A DNA stretch of 64,000 bases from Haloferax sp. Q22 (GTDB lineage: Archaea > Halobacteriota > Halobacteria > Halobacteriales > Haloferacaceae): assembly GCF_001482285.1 (NCBI RefSeq), contig NZ_LOEP01000027.1, forward strand, positions 220,351 to 284,350, in the 5' to 3' direction. The position numbers and the translations under genes are program-made. The notes below the pieces were generated by a model. It saw only the letters and a program-made list of their open reading frames with translations, was not told where the DNA came from and did no database searches. Position 1 is the first letter of the stretch, and each line of letters starts with the position of its first letter. Below are positions 1-8,588 of this stretch, piece by piece.

Positions 1-1
1 G

Positions 2-82
2 TACGTCCTGCTCTACAGTGCTGTGGCTGTCGGAACTGCGGGGCTGATGTTCGGGTATCTGTTCATGCAGACGTCCGCCTGA
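2..82 (+). CDS. C-terminal end of a membrane protein (partial)
   Basis: Twenty-six codons and a TGA stop are open from the left edge of the window. The visible tail is dominated by small and aliphatic residues (LLYSAVAVGTAGLMFGYLF) and ends in QTSA, which looks like a final transmembrane helix. The family cannot be identified from so little sequence. It converges on phoU, whose stop lies about 90 bp away. The frame is chosen because it is the only one giving a membrane-like, non-arginine-rich peptide. Confidence 0.5.
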   Translation, partial: YVLLYSAVAVGTAGLMFGYLFMQTSA

Positions 83-173
83 CCCGTTCGGAAAATGCGG
101 AGAACGCCGGGATTCGGTCTGACCCGCGTTGACCGACCCGCGGCCGACCGAGCCACCCGAGCGCCGACGTGCC

Positions 174-854
174 TCAGAACAGCAGCGAGTCGTCGTTGTC
201 TATCATGTAGAGCGTCCGCGCCGCGACGTTGACGGCGTGGTCGCCGATGCGTTCGAGGTCGCGCACCGTCAGCAGGAGGCGGCGCACGTCGACGAGCGCG
301 GTCTCGGGTTCGAGGTCGCCGTCGCCCTCGAAGTCGTCGCCGCTCATGAGGTCGCGGACGATGCTCTGCGACGCGTTGTCACACATCGTGTCGAGGCTGT
401 CGTCGCGCTCCGCTACGGACTGACAGAGGTCGGTGTCTTCGGTCTCGTAGGCGTCCATCGCCTGGTCGACCATGTCGAGTGCGGCGTCGCCGATGCGGCG
501 GATGTCGACTTCGGTGTAGACGTCGTTTTCGGCGTCGATGGCGTACTGCGCGAGGTTGGTCGCGAGGTCGCCGATGCGTTCGAGGTCGGTGATGATCTTG
601 AACGACGCCGCGATGAACCGCAGGTCGCCCGCGACTGGCTGTTGGAGCGCGAGCAGGTCGATACAGTCCTGCTCTAAGTCGAGGTAGATGCGGTTGATTT
701 CGTGGTCGCCCTCGATGACTTCCTGTGCCTTCCGCTCGTCTTTGTCTTCGAGCGCGTCGAGGGCGTGCCGAACTCGCTCCGAGACGAGTTCGCTGAGATA
801 CAACACGTCCTCTTCGAGCTGATTGAGGCGAGACTGGTACGTGTTTCTGGCCAT
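174..854 (-). CDS. phoU: PhoU, phosphate signalling regulator
   Basis: This 226-residue protein is the classical PhoU, which damps PstSCAB uptake and phosphate-starvation signalling in the cytoplasm. It has two three-helix repeats, each carrying the metal-binding E-R-I-G-D signature: DLERIGDLATN at residues 90-100 and DLERIGDHAVN at 199-209. The length matches the family. It is the last gene of the minus-strand pst cluster, 174 bp downstream of pstB. That gap may hold its own promoter. The ATG at 854 gives MARNTYQSRL, a standard PhoU beginning. Confidence 0.95.
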   Translation of the reverse strand: MARNTYQSRLNQLEEDVLYLSELVSERVRHALDALEDKDERKAQEVIEGDHEINRIYLDLEQDCIDLLALQQPVAGDLRFIAASFKIITDLERIGDLATNLAQYAIDAENDVYTEVDIRRIGDAALDMVDQAMDAYETEDTDLCQSVAERDDSLDTMCDNASQSIVRDLMSGDDFEGDGDLEPETALVDVRRLLLTVRDLERIGDHAVNVAARTLYMIDNDDSLLF

Positions 855-1028
855 ACGTGACGTTCCAACAGGCGAAGTGAAATTCCTTGTGATGGTTTCG
901 GTGGTCGAGTCGCCGATACGTCCCGAACGACCGTGTCGAATGCGCGACGCCGAAACGCGGGCGTCGAGTCGGCGGTGCGAACCGAGCGTGGCACAAAACG
1001 AGCCGCGAGCCTCGCGAGCGAGAACGGG

Positions 1029-1919
1029 TTATCCGAACTTACCGGTGATGTAGTCTTCGACGCGCTGGCTCTCGGGGTTCTCGAAGATTTTCTGGGTGTC
1101 GTCGAATTCGACGAGTTCGCCGCCCGTGAGGAAGACGGCGGTCTTGTCGGAGATACGCGCCGCCTGTTGCATGTTGTGGGTGACGATAACGACGGTGTAG
1201 TCCTCGGCGAGTTCCTCGACGAGGTCTTCGATTTGCGAGGTCGCCACGGGGTCGAGCGCCGATGCGGGCTCGTCCATGAGCAGCACCTCGGGGTCGGTGG
1301 CGATGGCGCGGGCGATACAGAGGCGCTGTTGTTGGCCGCCGGAGAGGTCGAGACCGGACTCGTGGAGGCGGTCTTTCACCTCGTCCCAGAGGGCGGCGCG
1401 CTTGAGCGACTCCTCGACGACCTCGTCGTAGTCGGCGTCGATACCCTGAATCTTCAGGCCGTAGACGACGTTCTCGTAGATGCTCTTCGGGAACGGGTTC
1501 GGCTTCTGGAACACCATGCCGACGCGGCGGCGGAGCGCGACGGGGTCGACGTCATCGTCGTAGACGTTCTTGCCGCGGAGCGTGAGTCCCCCTTCGACGC
1601 GGGCGACGTCGATGAGGTCGTTCATGCGGTTGATACAGCGGAGGAACGTGGACTTCCCGCAGCCAGAGGGACCGATCATGGCGGTCACGCTGTTCTCGGG
1701 GATGTCCATCGAGATGTCGGTGAGCGCGTGGTCGTCGCCGTACCAGACGTTGATGTTATCCGAGCTGATGACGGTCTCGGCGTCCCGCCCCACCGAACTC
1801 TCCGACGCAGAGAGCCCGTCGCTCACGTCGGTTTCGACGAGCATCTCGTCGTTCGTCGGGTCCTCTGTTCCGTTCATGGCTTGCTGTTCTCCCTCGGGTG
1901 CTTTGTCTCTTTGGCTCAT
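1029..1919 (-). CDS. pstB: PstB, phosphate ABC transporter ATPase
   Basis: ATP-hydrolysing subunit of the high-affinity phosphate importer, bound to the membrane through PstA and PstC. The 296-residue protein has Walker A GPSGCGKS (83-90), the Q-loop Gln138, the ABC signature LSGGQQQR (192-199) and Walker B LLMDEP (213-218). The first 50 or so residues are an acidic extension not needed for the ATPase fold, typical of haloarchaea, so a later start is possible. It lies 9 bp downstream of pstA and is certainly co-transcribed with it. Confidence 0.96.
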   Translation of the reverse strand: MSQRDKAPEGEQQAMNGTEDPTNDEMLVETDVSDGLSASESSVGRDAETVISSDNINVWYGDDHALTDISMDIPENSVTAMIGPSGCGKSTFLRCINRMNDLIDVARVEGGLTLRGKNVYDDDVDPVALRRRVGMVFQKPNPFPKSIYENVVYGLKIQGIDADYDEVVEESLKRAALWDEVKDRLHESGLDLSGGQQQRLCIARAIATDPEVLLMDEPASALDPVATSQIEDLVEELAEDYTVVIVTHNMQQAARISDKTAVFLTGGELVEFDDTQKIFENPESQRVEDYITGKFG

Positions 1920-1928
1920 TGATGGTGT

Positions 1929-3557
1929 TCAGTTTTCACTTTCGAACTTGTTGCGCAGGACGATGGCGATGGAGTTCATCGCGAGGAGGACCGCCAGGAG
2001 GACGACGACGCCCGCCGGGACGGCCTTCGTGTAGAAGTCCTCGCTGGCGAACAGGCTGGACCACGCGTACACCTGCAGGGGCATCGCGCTCACCTTCGAG
2101 GAGAGCTCCGTCGGCAGGTTGAAAAGCACGTTCGGCGCGCCGATCATGATGAGCGGCGCGGTCTCGCCGATGGCCCGGCCGAGCGCGAGGATGGTCCCGG
2201 TCAGGATGCCGGGGAACGCCTCCGGGAGGACGACGTTCTTCACGGTCTGCCAGCGCGTCGCGCCCATCCCGTATGACGCCTGCCGCATGTCGCCGGGCAC
2301 GGCCCGGATCGCCTCGCGCGAGGAGATGATGACGATGGGCAGGATGAGGAGCGCGAGCGTCGCGCCGCCGATGAGGACCGTCCCCGTCGGCTGGCCGAGA
2401 TAGGTGACGAACACGCCGAGTCCGAGCAGCCCGTAGACGACCGAGGGGACGCCGGCGAGGTTCGAGATGTTCACGTCGATGAATCGGGTGAAGGCGTTGT
2501 CGGGGGCGTACTCTTCGAGGTACACCGCCGCGCCGACGCCGAGCGGGAACGAGAGGGCGGCGACCGTCGCCATCAGCAGGATGGAGCCGCCGATGGCCGG
2601 ATAGAGGCCGGCGTTCTCCGCGGTCCCGCTGTGGGCGCTCGTGAGGAACTGCCAGTCGACCCACGACTGCGGGCCGGCGAAGCCGAGCGCGTCGACCGCG
2701 ACCGCGCCGACGAGCGAGCCGCCGATGACGGCGGCCGCGAGCAGGAGGCCGATTCGCTCCTGTTCACGGGTGACCGCCGCGCCGCCGGCGTAGGCCACCG
2801 TGGGAACGAACGCGACCGACGTGACGACGGCGGCGGCGTTGGCGTCGACGCCGAGCATCGGGCCGACGACGGCCGCGAGACCGGTCAAGACGACCGTTGA
2901 CGCGCCCGCCGCGAGTCCCGCGGTGGTGTTCTCACGGATGCGGGCGACGTACTGGCCGACGACGACTGCGGCCGCGCCGCCGAGGACGAGCGTCAGAATC
3001 ATCCAGTCGGCGGGGACCACGGGGAGTTGCCGGACGATTTCGGGGATACTGTGGAAGTAGCCCGGGACGCCGACGAGCGAGAGAACGAACGCGGCGCCGG
3101 TCGCGGCGACGCGGAGGGTGAAGGGAATCTGCTGTTCGTACTTCGTCAGGACGACGACGAGCGCCGCCGGGACGAGGAGGCCGACGACGTACGAGAGGCC
3201 GGTCAGCGGCGGGATGATGTCGACGAAGACGATGGCGACGCCACCGCTGAACATCAGGAACACGGCGAGCATCCCGACGACCATGCCGCCGAGTTTGAGC
3301 GCCGGCACGTTGCGCCGGGCGAGGTAGCCGCCGACGACCGTCGTGGGGACGACGAGCGTCAGGAAGAAGGTGAGATGCCAGCCGAGGTCGGCGGTGAGCG
3401 GGCGAATCGCGTCGTTGGCGACGTAGACGAGGAGGACGGCGAGGGTGACGATGCCGAACATCGTCGCGGCCAACAGCAGGTACCGGAAGACCGTCCCGGT
3501 GGTTCGGCTGACCTGTCCGAAGCTGTCGATGTAGCCGGAGTCGGTGTCGGTCGCCAT
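1929..3557 (-). CDS. pstA: PstA, phosphate ABC transporter permease with long N-terminal membrane extension
   Basis: Second permease of the Pst phosphate importer. The C-terminal ~260 residues hold the ABC-permease domain, with the PstA-type segment YLEEYAPDNAFTRFIDVNI and the EAA-like loop REAIRAVPGDMRQASYGMGA that docks PstB. At 542 residues it is nearly twice a bacterial PstA. The first ~290 residues are about eight extra hydrophobic segments with no similarity I can name. It is one base from pstC and 9 bp from pstB, so the genes are one operon. The extension shows the same acidic-loop character as its neighbours, so it is probably native rather than a fusion artefact. Confidence 0.93.
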   Translation of the reverse strand: MATDTDSGYIDSFGQVSRTTGTVFRYLLLAATMFGIVTLAVLLVYVANDAIRPLTADLGWHLTFFLTLVVPTTVVGGYLARRNVPALKLGGMVVGMLAVFLMFSGGVAIVFVDIIPPLTGLSYVVGLLVPAALVVVLTKYEQQIPFTLRVAATGAAFVLSLVGVPGYFHSIPEIVRQLPVVPADWMILTLVLGGAAAVVVGQYVARIRENTTAGLAAGASTVVLTGLAAVVGPMLGVDANAAAVVTSVAFVPTVAYAGGAAVTREQERIGLLLAAAVIGGSLVGAVAVDALGFAGPQSWVDWQFLTSAHSGTAENAGLYPAIGGSILLMATVAALSFPLGVGAAVYLEEYAPDNAFTRFIDVNISNLAGVPSVVYGLLGLGVFVTYLGQPTGTVLIGGATLALLILPIVIISSREAIRAVPGDMRQASYGMGATRWQTVKNVVLPEAFPGILTGTILALGRAIGETAPLIMIGAPNVLFNLPTELSSKVSAMPLQVYAWSSLFASEDFYTKAVPAGVVVLLAVLLAMNSIAIVLRNKFESEN

Positions 3558-3558
3558 T

Positions 3559-4518
3559 TCAGTATGCCTCCCGGTAGCGCCGCGAGACGTAGTCGCTGAT
3601 GACGTTCATGATGAGCGTGATGACGAAGAGCACGAGGCCGATTGCGAACAGACTGCGGTAGGCCAGCCCGCCACCGGTGATGTCACCGGTGAGAAGCTGG
3701 ACCATCGCGGCGGTCATGGGCAGCGCGCCTTCGAGATACGACGCGGGGTTCAGCGGATTGAGGAACTTCGCCTGCGCGCCCGCGGCGACGGTGACGGCCA
3801 TCGTCTCGCCGATGGCGCGCGAGAGCGCGAGGATGAAAGAGGAGAAGATACCGGAGAGCGCGGCGGGGACGACGATGCCGGTCGACACGTCGAACTTCGT
3901 CGCGCCCATGCCGTAGCCCGCCTGTCGGAGTTCGTCGGGGACGGCGGACATCGCGTCCTCGCTGATGGAGGCGACCATCGGGATGATCATGATGCCGACG
4001 ACGATGCTCGCAGAGAGCATGTTGAACGTCCCGATGCTGGGGAAGACGACTTCCAGCGCCGGCGTGATGTAGATGAGCGCGAAGAAGCCGTAGACGACGG
4101 TCGGGACGCCAGCGAGGATTTCCAGCGCGGGTTTGAGAATCGAGCGCGCCTGTGCGCTCGCGTACTCGCTGAGGTAGATGGCGGTGGCGACGCCGAGCGG
4201 GAGCGCGATGACAGCCGACCCGATCGTGACCATCAGCGTCGCCGACACGAGCGCCAGCACGCCGAACTCTTGGCTGTGTATCTGCCACGTGGTTCCGGTG
4301 AGGAAGTCGACGATGGACGCCGTCTCCCCCGCGACTCCCATCAGCGGGGCTGTCAGCGTGAAGAACTTGGACGCCTCCGTGATGAGAAGGCCGACGATAC
4401 TGAGGGTCGTCACGACGGACAACGCCGCGCACAGGAAGAAGAACGACCGCGTCAGTAGCTCACGCGGCGAATTCTCCGTGTTCCGCGTGAGGTCGGTTTC
4501 GAGGTCATCTGTGCTCAT
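3559..4518 (-). CDS. pstC: PstC, phosphate ABC transporter permease
   Basis: First permease of the Pst phosphate importer, 319 residues, the usual length. An N-terminal transmembrane helix (about 25-50) is followed by a periplasm-facing loop and a binding-protein-dependent permease domain of five to six helices. The PstC-type segments IYLSEYASAQARSILKPAL and the EAA loop AMSAVPDELRQAGYGMGATK are visible. It sits between pstS (63 bp upstream) and pstA (1 bp downstream). Its ATG at 4518 gives MSTDDLETDL, a short acidic cytoplasmic tail. Confidence 0.95.
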   Translation of the reverse strand: MSTDDLETDLTRNTENSPRELLTRSFFFLCAALSVVTTLSIVGLLITEASKFFTLTAPLMGVAGETASIVDFLTGTTWQIHSQEFGVLALVSATLMVTIGSAVIALPLGVATAIYLSEYASAQARSILKPALEILAGVPTVVYGFFALIYITPALEVVFPSIGTFNMLSASIVVGIMIIPMVASISEDAMSAVPDELRQAGYGMGATKFDVSTGIVVPAALSGIFSSFILALSRAIGETMAVTVAAGAQAKFLNPLNPASYLEGALPMTAAMVQLLTGDITGGGLAYRSLFAIGLVLFVITLIMNVISDYVSRRYREAY

Positions 4519-4581
4519 TGGTTGGATTGAATCGTGGTATATGAAAAAGCGCTTCGTTAGCTGATTCTGTCGGGAGAGCGG

Positions 4582-5619
4582 CTAGTTGGCTTCCTCGATG
4601 GCCGCGTTGAGCGTGTCGAGCATCTCCTGTTGCTCGTCCTCGCTGAGCGGGACGTAGCCGACCTCTTCGGCGACGATTTCGCGGCTGGTGGCGTTGTCAA
4701 TCCAGTAGCGAGCGAACTCGGCGACGTGGTTCTCCGCGAGCGACTCGCGGGCGGGGTAGGTGAAAAGCGGGCGGGAAAGCGGGTTGTACTCGCCGGACAG
4801 GGCCGTGTCGAGCGACGGTTCGACGAATTCGCCGGCGTCGTTCTCGATGGCGACCGCCTGCACGGCGTCGGTGTTCTCACTGTAGTACGCGAAGCCGAGG
4901 TAGCCGATGGCGTACTCGGAGCCCTGAACGCCCTGGATGATGGTGCGGTCCTGCTCGGTCGCGGAGTAGTCCTGGCGGTGGCCCGGACCCTCCTCGCCGA
5001 GGATGGCCTCGATGAAGTAGTCGTACGTACCGGAGGCGTCGGTGGGACCGTAAATCTCGATTTCCTCGTCGGGCCACTCGGAATTGACGTCGGACCACGT
5101 CGTCGGCGTCGACTCGGCCGAGAAGATGGTCCGGAGCTGTTCGACGGTGAGGCCCTCGCCGATGAAGTCGTTGTCGTTGTTGACGATGACCGTCAGCGCG
5201 TCGGTGGCGACCTTGAGTTCGACGGGGGTCACGTCGTTGTCCTCACACTGCGTCTCTTCTTCGCCCTTGATGGGGCGGGAGGCGTTGTTGAAGTCGGTCT
5301 GACCCGTACAGAAGTAGTTCGCGAAGCCGCCACCGGAACCGGTGGACTGGAGGTTGATGTTGACCTCGGAGTGCTCGGTCTGGAAGCGCTCACCCATCGC
5401 GGTTGCGAGCGGGAACACCGTCGAGGAGCCGGCGATGTCGATGGTTCCCGAGAGCTCGTTGCTCCCGTCGCCCGACGAATCCTCACCCTCGGAGTCGCCG
5501 CCGGAGCCACCGTTGTCGGTGTTGTTCTCCGTACACCCGGCGAGTCCAGCGAGACCGGCCGCGCCCGAGGCAATCAGGAACTTACGCCGCGAAAGACCAC
5601 TGTCCGAGTTACGCGTCAT
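4582..5619 (-). CDS. pstS: PstS, phosphate-binding lipoprotein
   Basis: Extracellular phosphate-binding component of the Pst importer. The N-terminus has a twin-arginine motif (SRRKFL, residues 10-15) and a lipobox LAGC with Cys29, so it is a Tat-exported lipid-anchored protein, the norm in haloarchaea. An acidic, Gly/Ser-rich linker (about 31-55) precedes the binding domain. That domain contains the phosphate-contacting segments IAGSSTVFPLA and STGSGGGF typical of PstS. The 345-residue length fits. It is the first gene of the pst operon and has a palindromic TATA box upstream. Confidence 0.95.
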   Translation of the reverse strand: MTRNSDSGLSRRKFLIASGAAGLAGLAGCTENNTDNGGSGGDSEGEDSSGDGSNELSGTIDIAGSSTVFPLATAMGERFQTEHSEVNINLQSTGSGGGFANYFCTGQTDFNNASRPIKGEEETQCEDNDVTPVELKVATDALTVIVNNDNDFIGEGLTVEQLRTIFSAESTPTTWSDVNSEWPDEEIEIYGPTDASGTYDYFIEAILGEEGPGHRQDYSATEQDRTIIQGVQGSEYAIGYLGFAYYSENTDAVQAVAIENDAGEFVEPSLDTALSGEYNPLSRPLFTYPARESLAENHVAEFARYWIDNATSREIVAEEVGYVPLSEDEQQEMLDTLNAAIEEAN

Positions 5620-5663
5620 CGATTTTGACGAGCCGATTTTGTCGTAAATACCCTGCTATGACG

Positions 5664-5673
5664 ACTATATAGT
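5664..5673 (-). promoter_or_regulatory. TATA box of the pst operon
   Basis: The 10-bp sequence ACTATATAGT is perfectly self-complementary. Its centre is about 49 bp before the pstS start, predicting a transcript start near 5642 and a leader of about 23 nt. A second A/T core, GGTATATCC, lies about 20 bp further upstream and could be a regulator site or an alternative TATA box. Confidence 0.5.
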
Positions 5674-5933
5674 GGTACGTTCCGGTATATCCACAACGAT
5701 TGATAACGTGTGACAAGAACGGGCCAAAATCGACGAAAGCAGCCGATTGTTCCATTCGCGGCCGTCTCGTGCGCGGTCTTTCCCCAACGTGTCAGGAAAC
5801 GCGGGACGCACGGCCGACTGGGACGGCGCAAAACAACTACTGAGTGGGCGGTGTTTCGAGCCCGAATCGGCACGAGTCACGTTCGTCCGCGCCCATCACA
5901 TAAAATATGGCTTCAATATATAGAGATAGACAG

Positions 5934-5940
5934 TTTTATT
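5934..5940 (+). promoter_or_regulatory. TATA box of the AbrB-PhoU gene
   Basis: TTTTATT is centred about 27 bp before the ATG at 5965. This is the spacing expected for a leaderless haloarchaeal transcript. Two further TATA-like cores lie 20-60 bp upstream and could serve phosphate-dependent initiation. Confidence 0.45.
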
Positions 5941-5964
5941 GTGTATTGAGAACCACCCACGGAC

Positions 5965-6966
5965 ATGGTCGAAACCCGAAAGGTGCAGGTGACGGGTGGT
6001 TCCACCTACACCGTCTCGATTCCCAAAGACTGGGCGACGGACAACGGCGTCTCGGCGGGGAGCGAAGTCGAGTTCTATCCGGAGGGCGACTCGCTGTTCT
6101 TGACGCCCCGCTCGGAAGAAGAACGCACTGAGGGAACCCTCGACATCGCGACCCTCGAAGGCGACGAACTCACGCGCGCCGTCATGACGATGTACGTGAG
6201 CGGGTTCGACATCATCGCGCTGGAGAGTTCGCGCATCACGACCGACCAGCGGCGGACCATCCGCGAGGCGACCCAGAGCCTCGTCGGTCTCGAAGTGCTC
6301 GAAGAGACGCGCGACCGGGTCGTCATCCGCGATCTGCTCGACTCCTCCGAGCTATCCATCCACAACGCGGTCACCCGGATGCGACTCATCTCGCTTTCGA
6401 TGCTCGAAGACGCTATCGCGGCTATCGCCGAGCAGGACGACGACATGGCCCGCGACGTCATCCAGCGTGACGACGACGTCGACCGCCTCTGGATGGTCGT
6501 CTCCCGCATCTTCCGCGCGACGCTCCGGACCCCGAAGGCCGCCGAGGAACTCGGTCTGCCCCGCGAAATCTGCTTCGACTACCAGTCCGCCGCCCGGCAA
6601 CTGGAGCGCATCGGCGACCACGCGACCAAAATCGCCCACCTCTCGTTGAACTTCGAGGAGCCGGTCGACGACGAAATCGTCGAGGCGATTCAGGAGCTGT
6701 TCGAGGAGGCGAAGGCCGTCGTCAACGGCGGCATGGACGCGCTGTTCGCCGAGGAGAGCGACGAGGCGAGCCGCCTCGCCAACGAGTCCCGCGAAGCCGT
6801 CCAGGCCATCGACACCAGCGCCCGCGGCATCGACGAGCTCCTCCGCGGCCTCGACCCGGCCCGCGCGCAACTGCTCGGCCTCATCGTCGACTCCGTCTCC
6901 CGGAGCGCCGACTACGGCGGCAACATCGCCGAGACGGCGCTTCAGAAGGCCGCGCCGACGCCCTGA
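5965..6966 (+). CDS. Phosphate-uptake regulator with AbrB-type N-terminus and PhoU domain
   Basis: A 333-residue protein with an N-terminal SpoVT/AbrB-like swapped-hairpin domain (about residues 1-48, including TYTVSIPKDWA and GSEVEFYPEGDSLFLTP). A linker domain follows, then a PhoU-type helical region (about 135-325) with the metal motif ERIGDHATK at 214-222. The AbrB fold suggests DNA binding, so this is a candidate transcription factor that senses the same signal as PhoU. It is divergent from pstS across a shared A/T-rich promoter, which strongly suggests that it controls the pst operon. The function is inferred and has not been shown by sequence. Confidence 0.88.
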   Translation: MVETRKVQVTGGSTYTVSIPKDWATDNGVSAGSEVEFYPEGDSLFLTPRSEEERTEGTLDIATLEGDELTRAVMTMYVSGFDIIALESSRITTDQRRTIREATQSLVGLEVLEETRDRVVIRDLLDSSELSIHNAVTRMRLISLSMLEDAIAAIAEQDDDMARDVIQRDDDVDRLWMVVSRIFRATLRTPKAAEELGLPREICFDYQSAARQLERIGDHATKIAHLSLNFEEPVDDEIVEAIQELFEEAKAVVNGGMDALFAEESDEASRLANESREAVQAIDTSARGIDELLRGLDPARAQLLGLIVDSVSRSADYGGNIAETALQKAAPTP

Positions 6967-7129
6967 CCGGTCAGCCTACTCGCTGACAGCGGCTCGTCGC
7001 ACGGTTCGATTCAGTATCGTCCAGTCTCGTTTTCGACTTCGACCGTACCACGTCCGCGAGCGACGGCCGCGGGGCTCACCGGCGTAAAACAGTCAGACCG
7101 CGCCGAAACGGCGACGCGGGGAGAGAAAC

Positions 7130-7507
7130 TTACTCCTCGTCGACGACGACGGCGTTGACCTGCCCGTCCTGACCGGGGCGGGAGGTGACGCGGGCGCGGC
7201 CGGCGCTCGTCTCGATGATGGAGCCCTTCGTGATGATGTTCCGGCGGGCGTAGTTGACGTTCGACGGGTTGTCGACGACGCCTTCGATGTCGGCCTGCGT
7301 CACGTCGGCACCGTCGGCGACCTGCGCGACGTTCGTCGAGAGGGCGCGGAGCTTCTCGTTGTTCCCGCGGGAGTCGATGATCTGGAACCGGGGCTCGCCG
7401 ACCGTCGTGGCGGCGGGTTCGCGGCCCAGCTGGTAGCGCTTCTTGTTTCGGGACGGCTTGCGCCGACCGCCGGTCCGCTTCCGCTTGGAGCGTCCTTGGT
7501 CCTTCAT
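7130..7507 (-). CDS. rps8e: 30S ribosomal protein S8e
   Basis: A 125-residue archaeal/eukaryotic small-subunit protein. The basic N-terminus (QGRSKRKRTGGRRKPSRNKKR) and the later segments NPSNVNYARRNIITKG and GRARVTSRPGQDG are the hallmark S8e blocks. This is one of the few basic proteins in the window, as expected of an rRNA-binding protein. It is monocistronic and converges on the phoU-like gene, with 163 bp between the stops. Confidence 0.97.
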   Translation of the reverse strand: MKDQGRSKRKRTGGRRKPSRNKKRYQLGREPAATTVGEPRFQIIDSRGNNEKLRALSTNVAQVADGADVTQADIEGVVDNPSNVNYARRNIITKGSIIETSAGRARVTSRPGQDGQVNAVVVDEE

Positions 7508-7636
7508 ACGGGGTAAAAACCTCGGTGACTACTTGAATCGCTCGAATCGGTGCTCCGCGGAGGCGGGTGCCACCACGCCTCTCGGGCGCGATAGCAACGC
7601 AAACCGTTTAGTTCGCCCGCGCCCGCCGTCGAACCG

Positions 7637-8083
7637 ATGAGTCTCGACGTTACCGTCGCCGTCCCCTTCCGGCAACACGGCTCGACCCGCCTCGGCGAGG
7701 GCGAGTTCGTCGTCGCCCTGTCGCTCGACCGCGACTGGTTCTCCCCGGACCAGGCGAAGCGCCTCATCGACCTCGCGGCGGGCCGCGGCCTCGTCGAACG
7801 CGACGACGGCGAGGTCGTCGCGACGTTCGACCCCGCCGGCGTACAGATTCCCGAGGAGTTCGAACCCGACGCCTCCGTCCTCCGCGAGCAGTCGGCGTTC
7901 GAGCAGATTCTCGACGCCTGCGTCGCCGCCGGCATCGAAAAACAGGCCGCCGTCGCCGGCATCAACGAGCGACAGTCCCGCCTCGGCGTCACCGCCGAGG
8001 CCGCCGCGGTCCTCTTCGCGCGCGCGAACGACGTGAACGTAGACGACGCGGCCGAGAAAGCAAAGCGGTCGCTGGCCGAGTAG
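7637..8083 (+). CDS. DUF2240 family protein
   Basis: A 148-residue acidic protein of the archaeal DUF2240 type. It begins MSLDVTVAVPFRQHG and has a winged-helix-like middle (LSLDRDWFSPDQAKRLIDLA, then GLVERDDGEVVATFD). A helical C-terminus follows with repeated ExxAA patterns. The biochemical role is unknown; the fold suggests nucleic-acid or protein binding. A TATA-like CGTTTAG about 27 bp before the ATG predicts a leaderless transcript. It is divergent from rps8e, with which it may share regulation. Confidence 0.7.
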   Translation: MSLDVTVAVPFRQHGSTRLGEGEFVVALSLDRDWFSPDQAKRLIDLAAGRGLVERDDGEVVATFDPAGVQIPEEFEPDASVLREQSAFEQILDACVAAGIEKQAAVAGINERQSRLGVTAEAAAVLFARANDVNVDDAAEKAKRSLAE

Positions 8084-8163
8084 CGTCCTCCCGCCTTTTC
8101 CCTTCGCCCCTCTGCTCGCCAGCGAAGCGACACCCCGAAACCGTCCGGGCGCGAACGTCCGGC

Positions 8164-8568
8164 ATGGTCGTCGATTCGCTCTCCGACGGGACACGCATCG
8201 CTCAACTGCTCGCCTCGGAGGTCACGGGCCACGAGGACGCCTTTTCTGTTCTCTCCATCGTCGATTCCAACCCCGACGTGGAACCGACCGACGACGGCGC
8301 GCTCGCCTACGCCGTCGCCGCCGACGGCGAACGCGTCGCCGAGGTGTACGTCCAACCGGACCGCGCCCGCGTCGAGTTCATCGCCCACCCCGACGTGACC
8401 GCCGAGGCCGCGTCCGAGGAGGGGCTTCGCGTGCGCCCGAAGGCGGTCCGCCCGCCGCGGACGCTCGTGTTCGTCGAGGACGGCGCGCAGGTGAAGTGGA
8501 CGCTCCCGGCGTTCCGCGCGCTGGTCGCGGCGCTCGAAGCCGGAGACCGAGACCGAGACGAAGAATAG
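8164..8568 (+). CDS. Conserved haloarchaeal protein of unknown function
   Basis: A 134-residue acidic soluble protein. It has two apparent beta-rich halves (ALAYAVAADGERVAEVYVQPD, then RVEFIAHPD and TLVFVEDGAQVKW). There are no transmembrane segments, cysteines or recognisable catalytic motif. It resembles uncharacterised haloarchaeal families of similar length, but I cannot assign a function. It follows the DUF2240 gene by 80 bp on the same strand and overlaps nothing, so co-transcription is possible. It converges on the HAD hydrolase gene. Confidence 0.7.
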   Translation: MVVDSLSDGTRIAQLLASEVTGHEDAFSVLSIVDSNPDVEPTDDGALAYAVAADGERVAEVYVQPDRARVEFIAHPDVTAEAASEEGLRVRPKAVRPPRTLVFVEDGAQVKWTLPAFRALVAALEAGDRDRDEE

Positions 8569-8588
8569 ACGCTCGTCGCGCGACCGAC

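Larger units (their letters stand above)
5620..5964. other. Divergent promoter region between pstS and the AbrB-PhoU regulator
   Basis: This 345-bp gap contains no credible gene. It is distinctly more A/T-rich than the rest of the window. It carries at least four TATA-like stretches: near 5664-5673 and 5684-5690 facing pstS, and 5900-5907, 5915-5922 and 5934-5940 facing the PhoU-like gene. Such multiple boxes suit a phosphate-responsive divergent promoter. No defined PHO box could be named from sequence alone. Confidence 0.6.
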
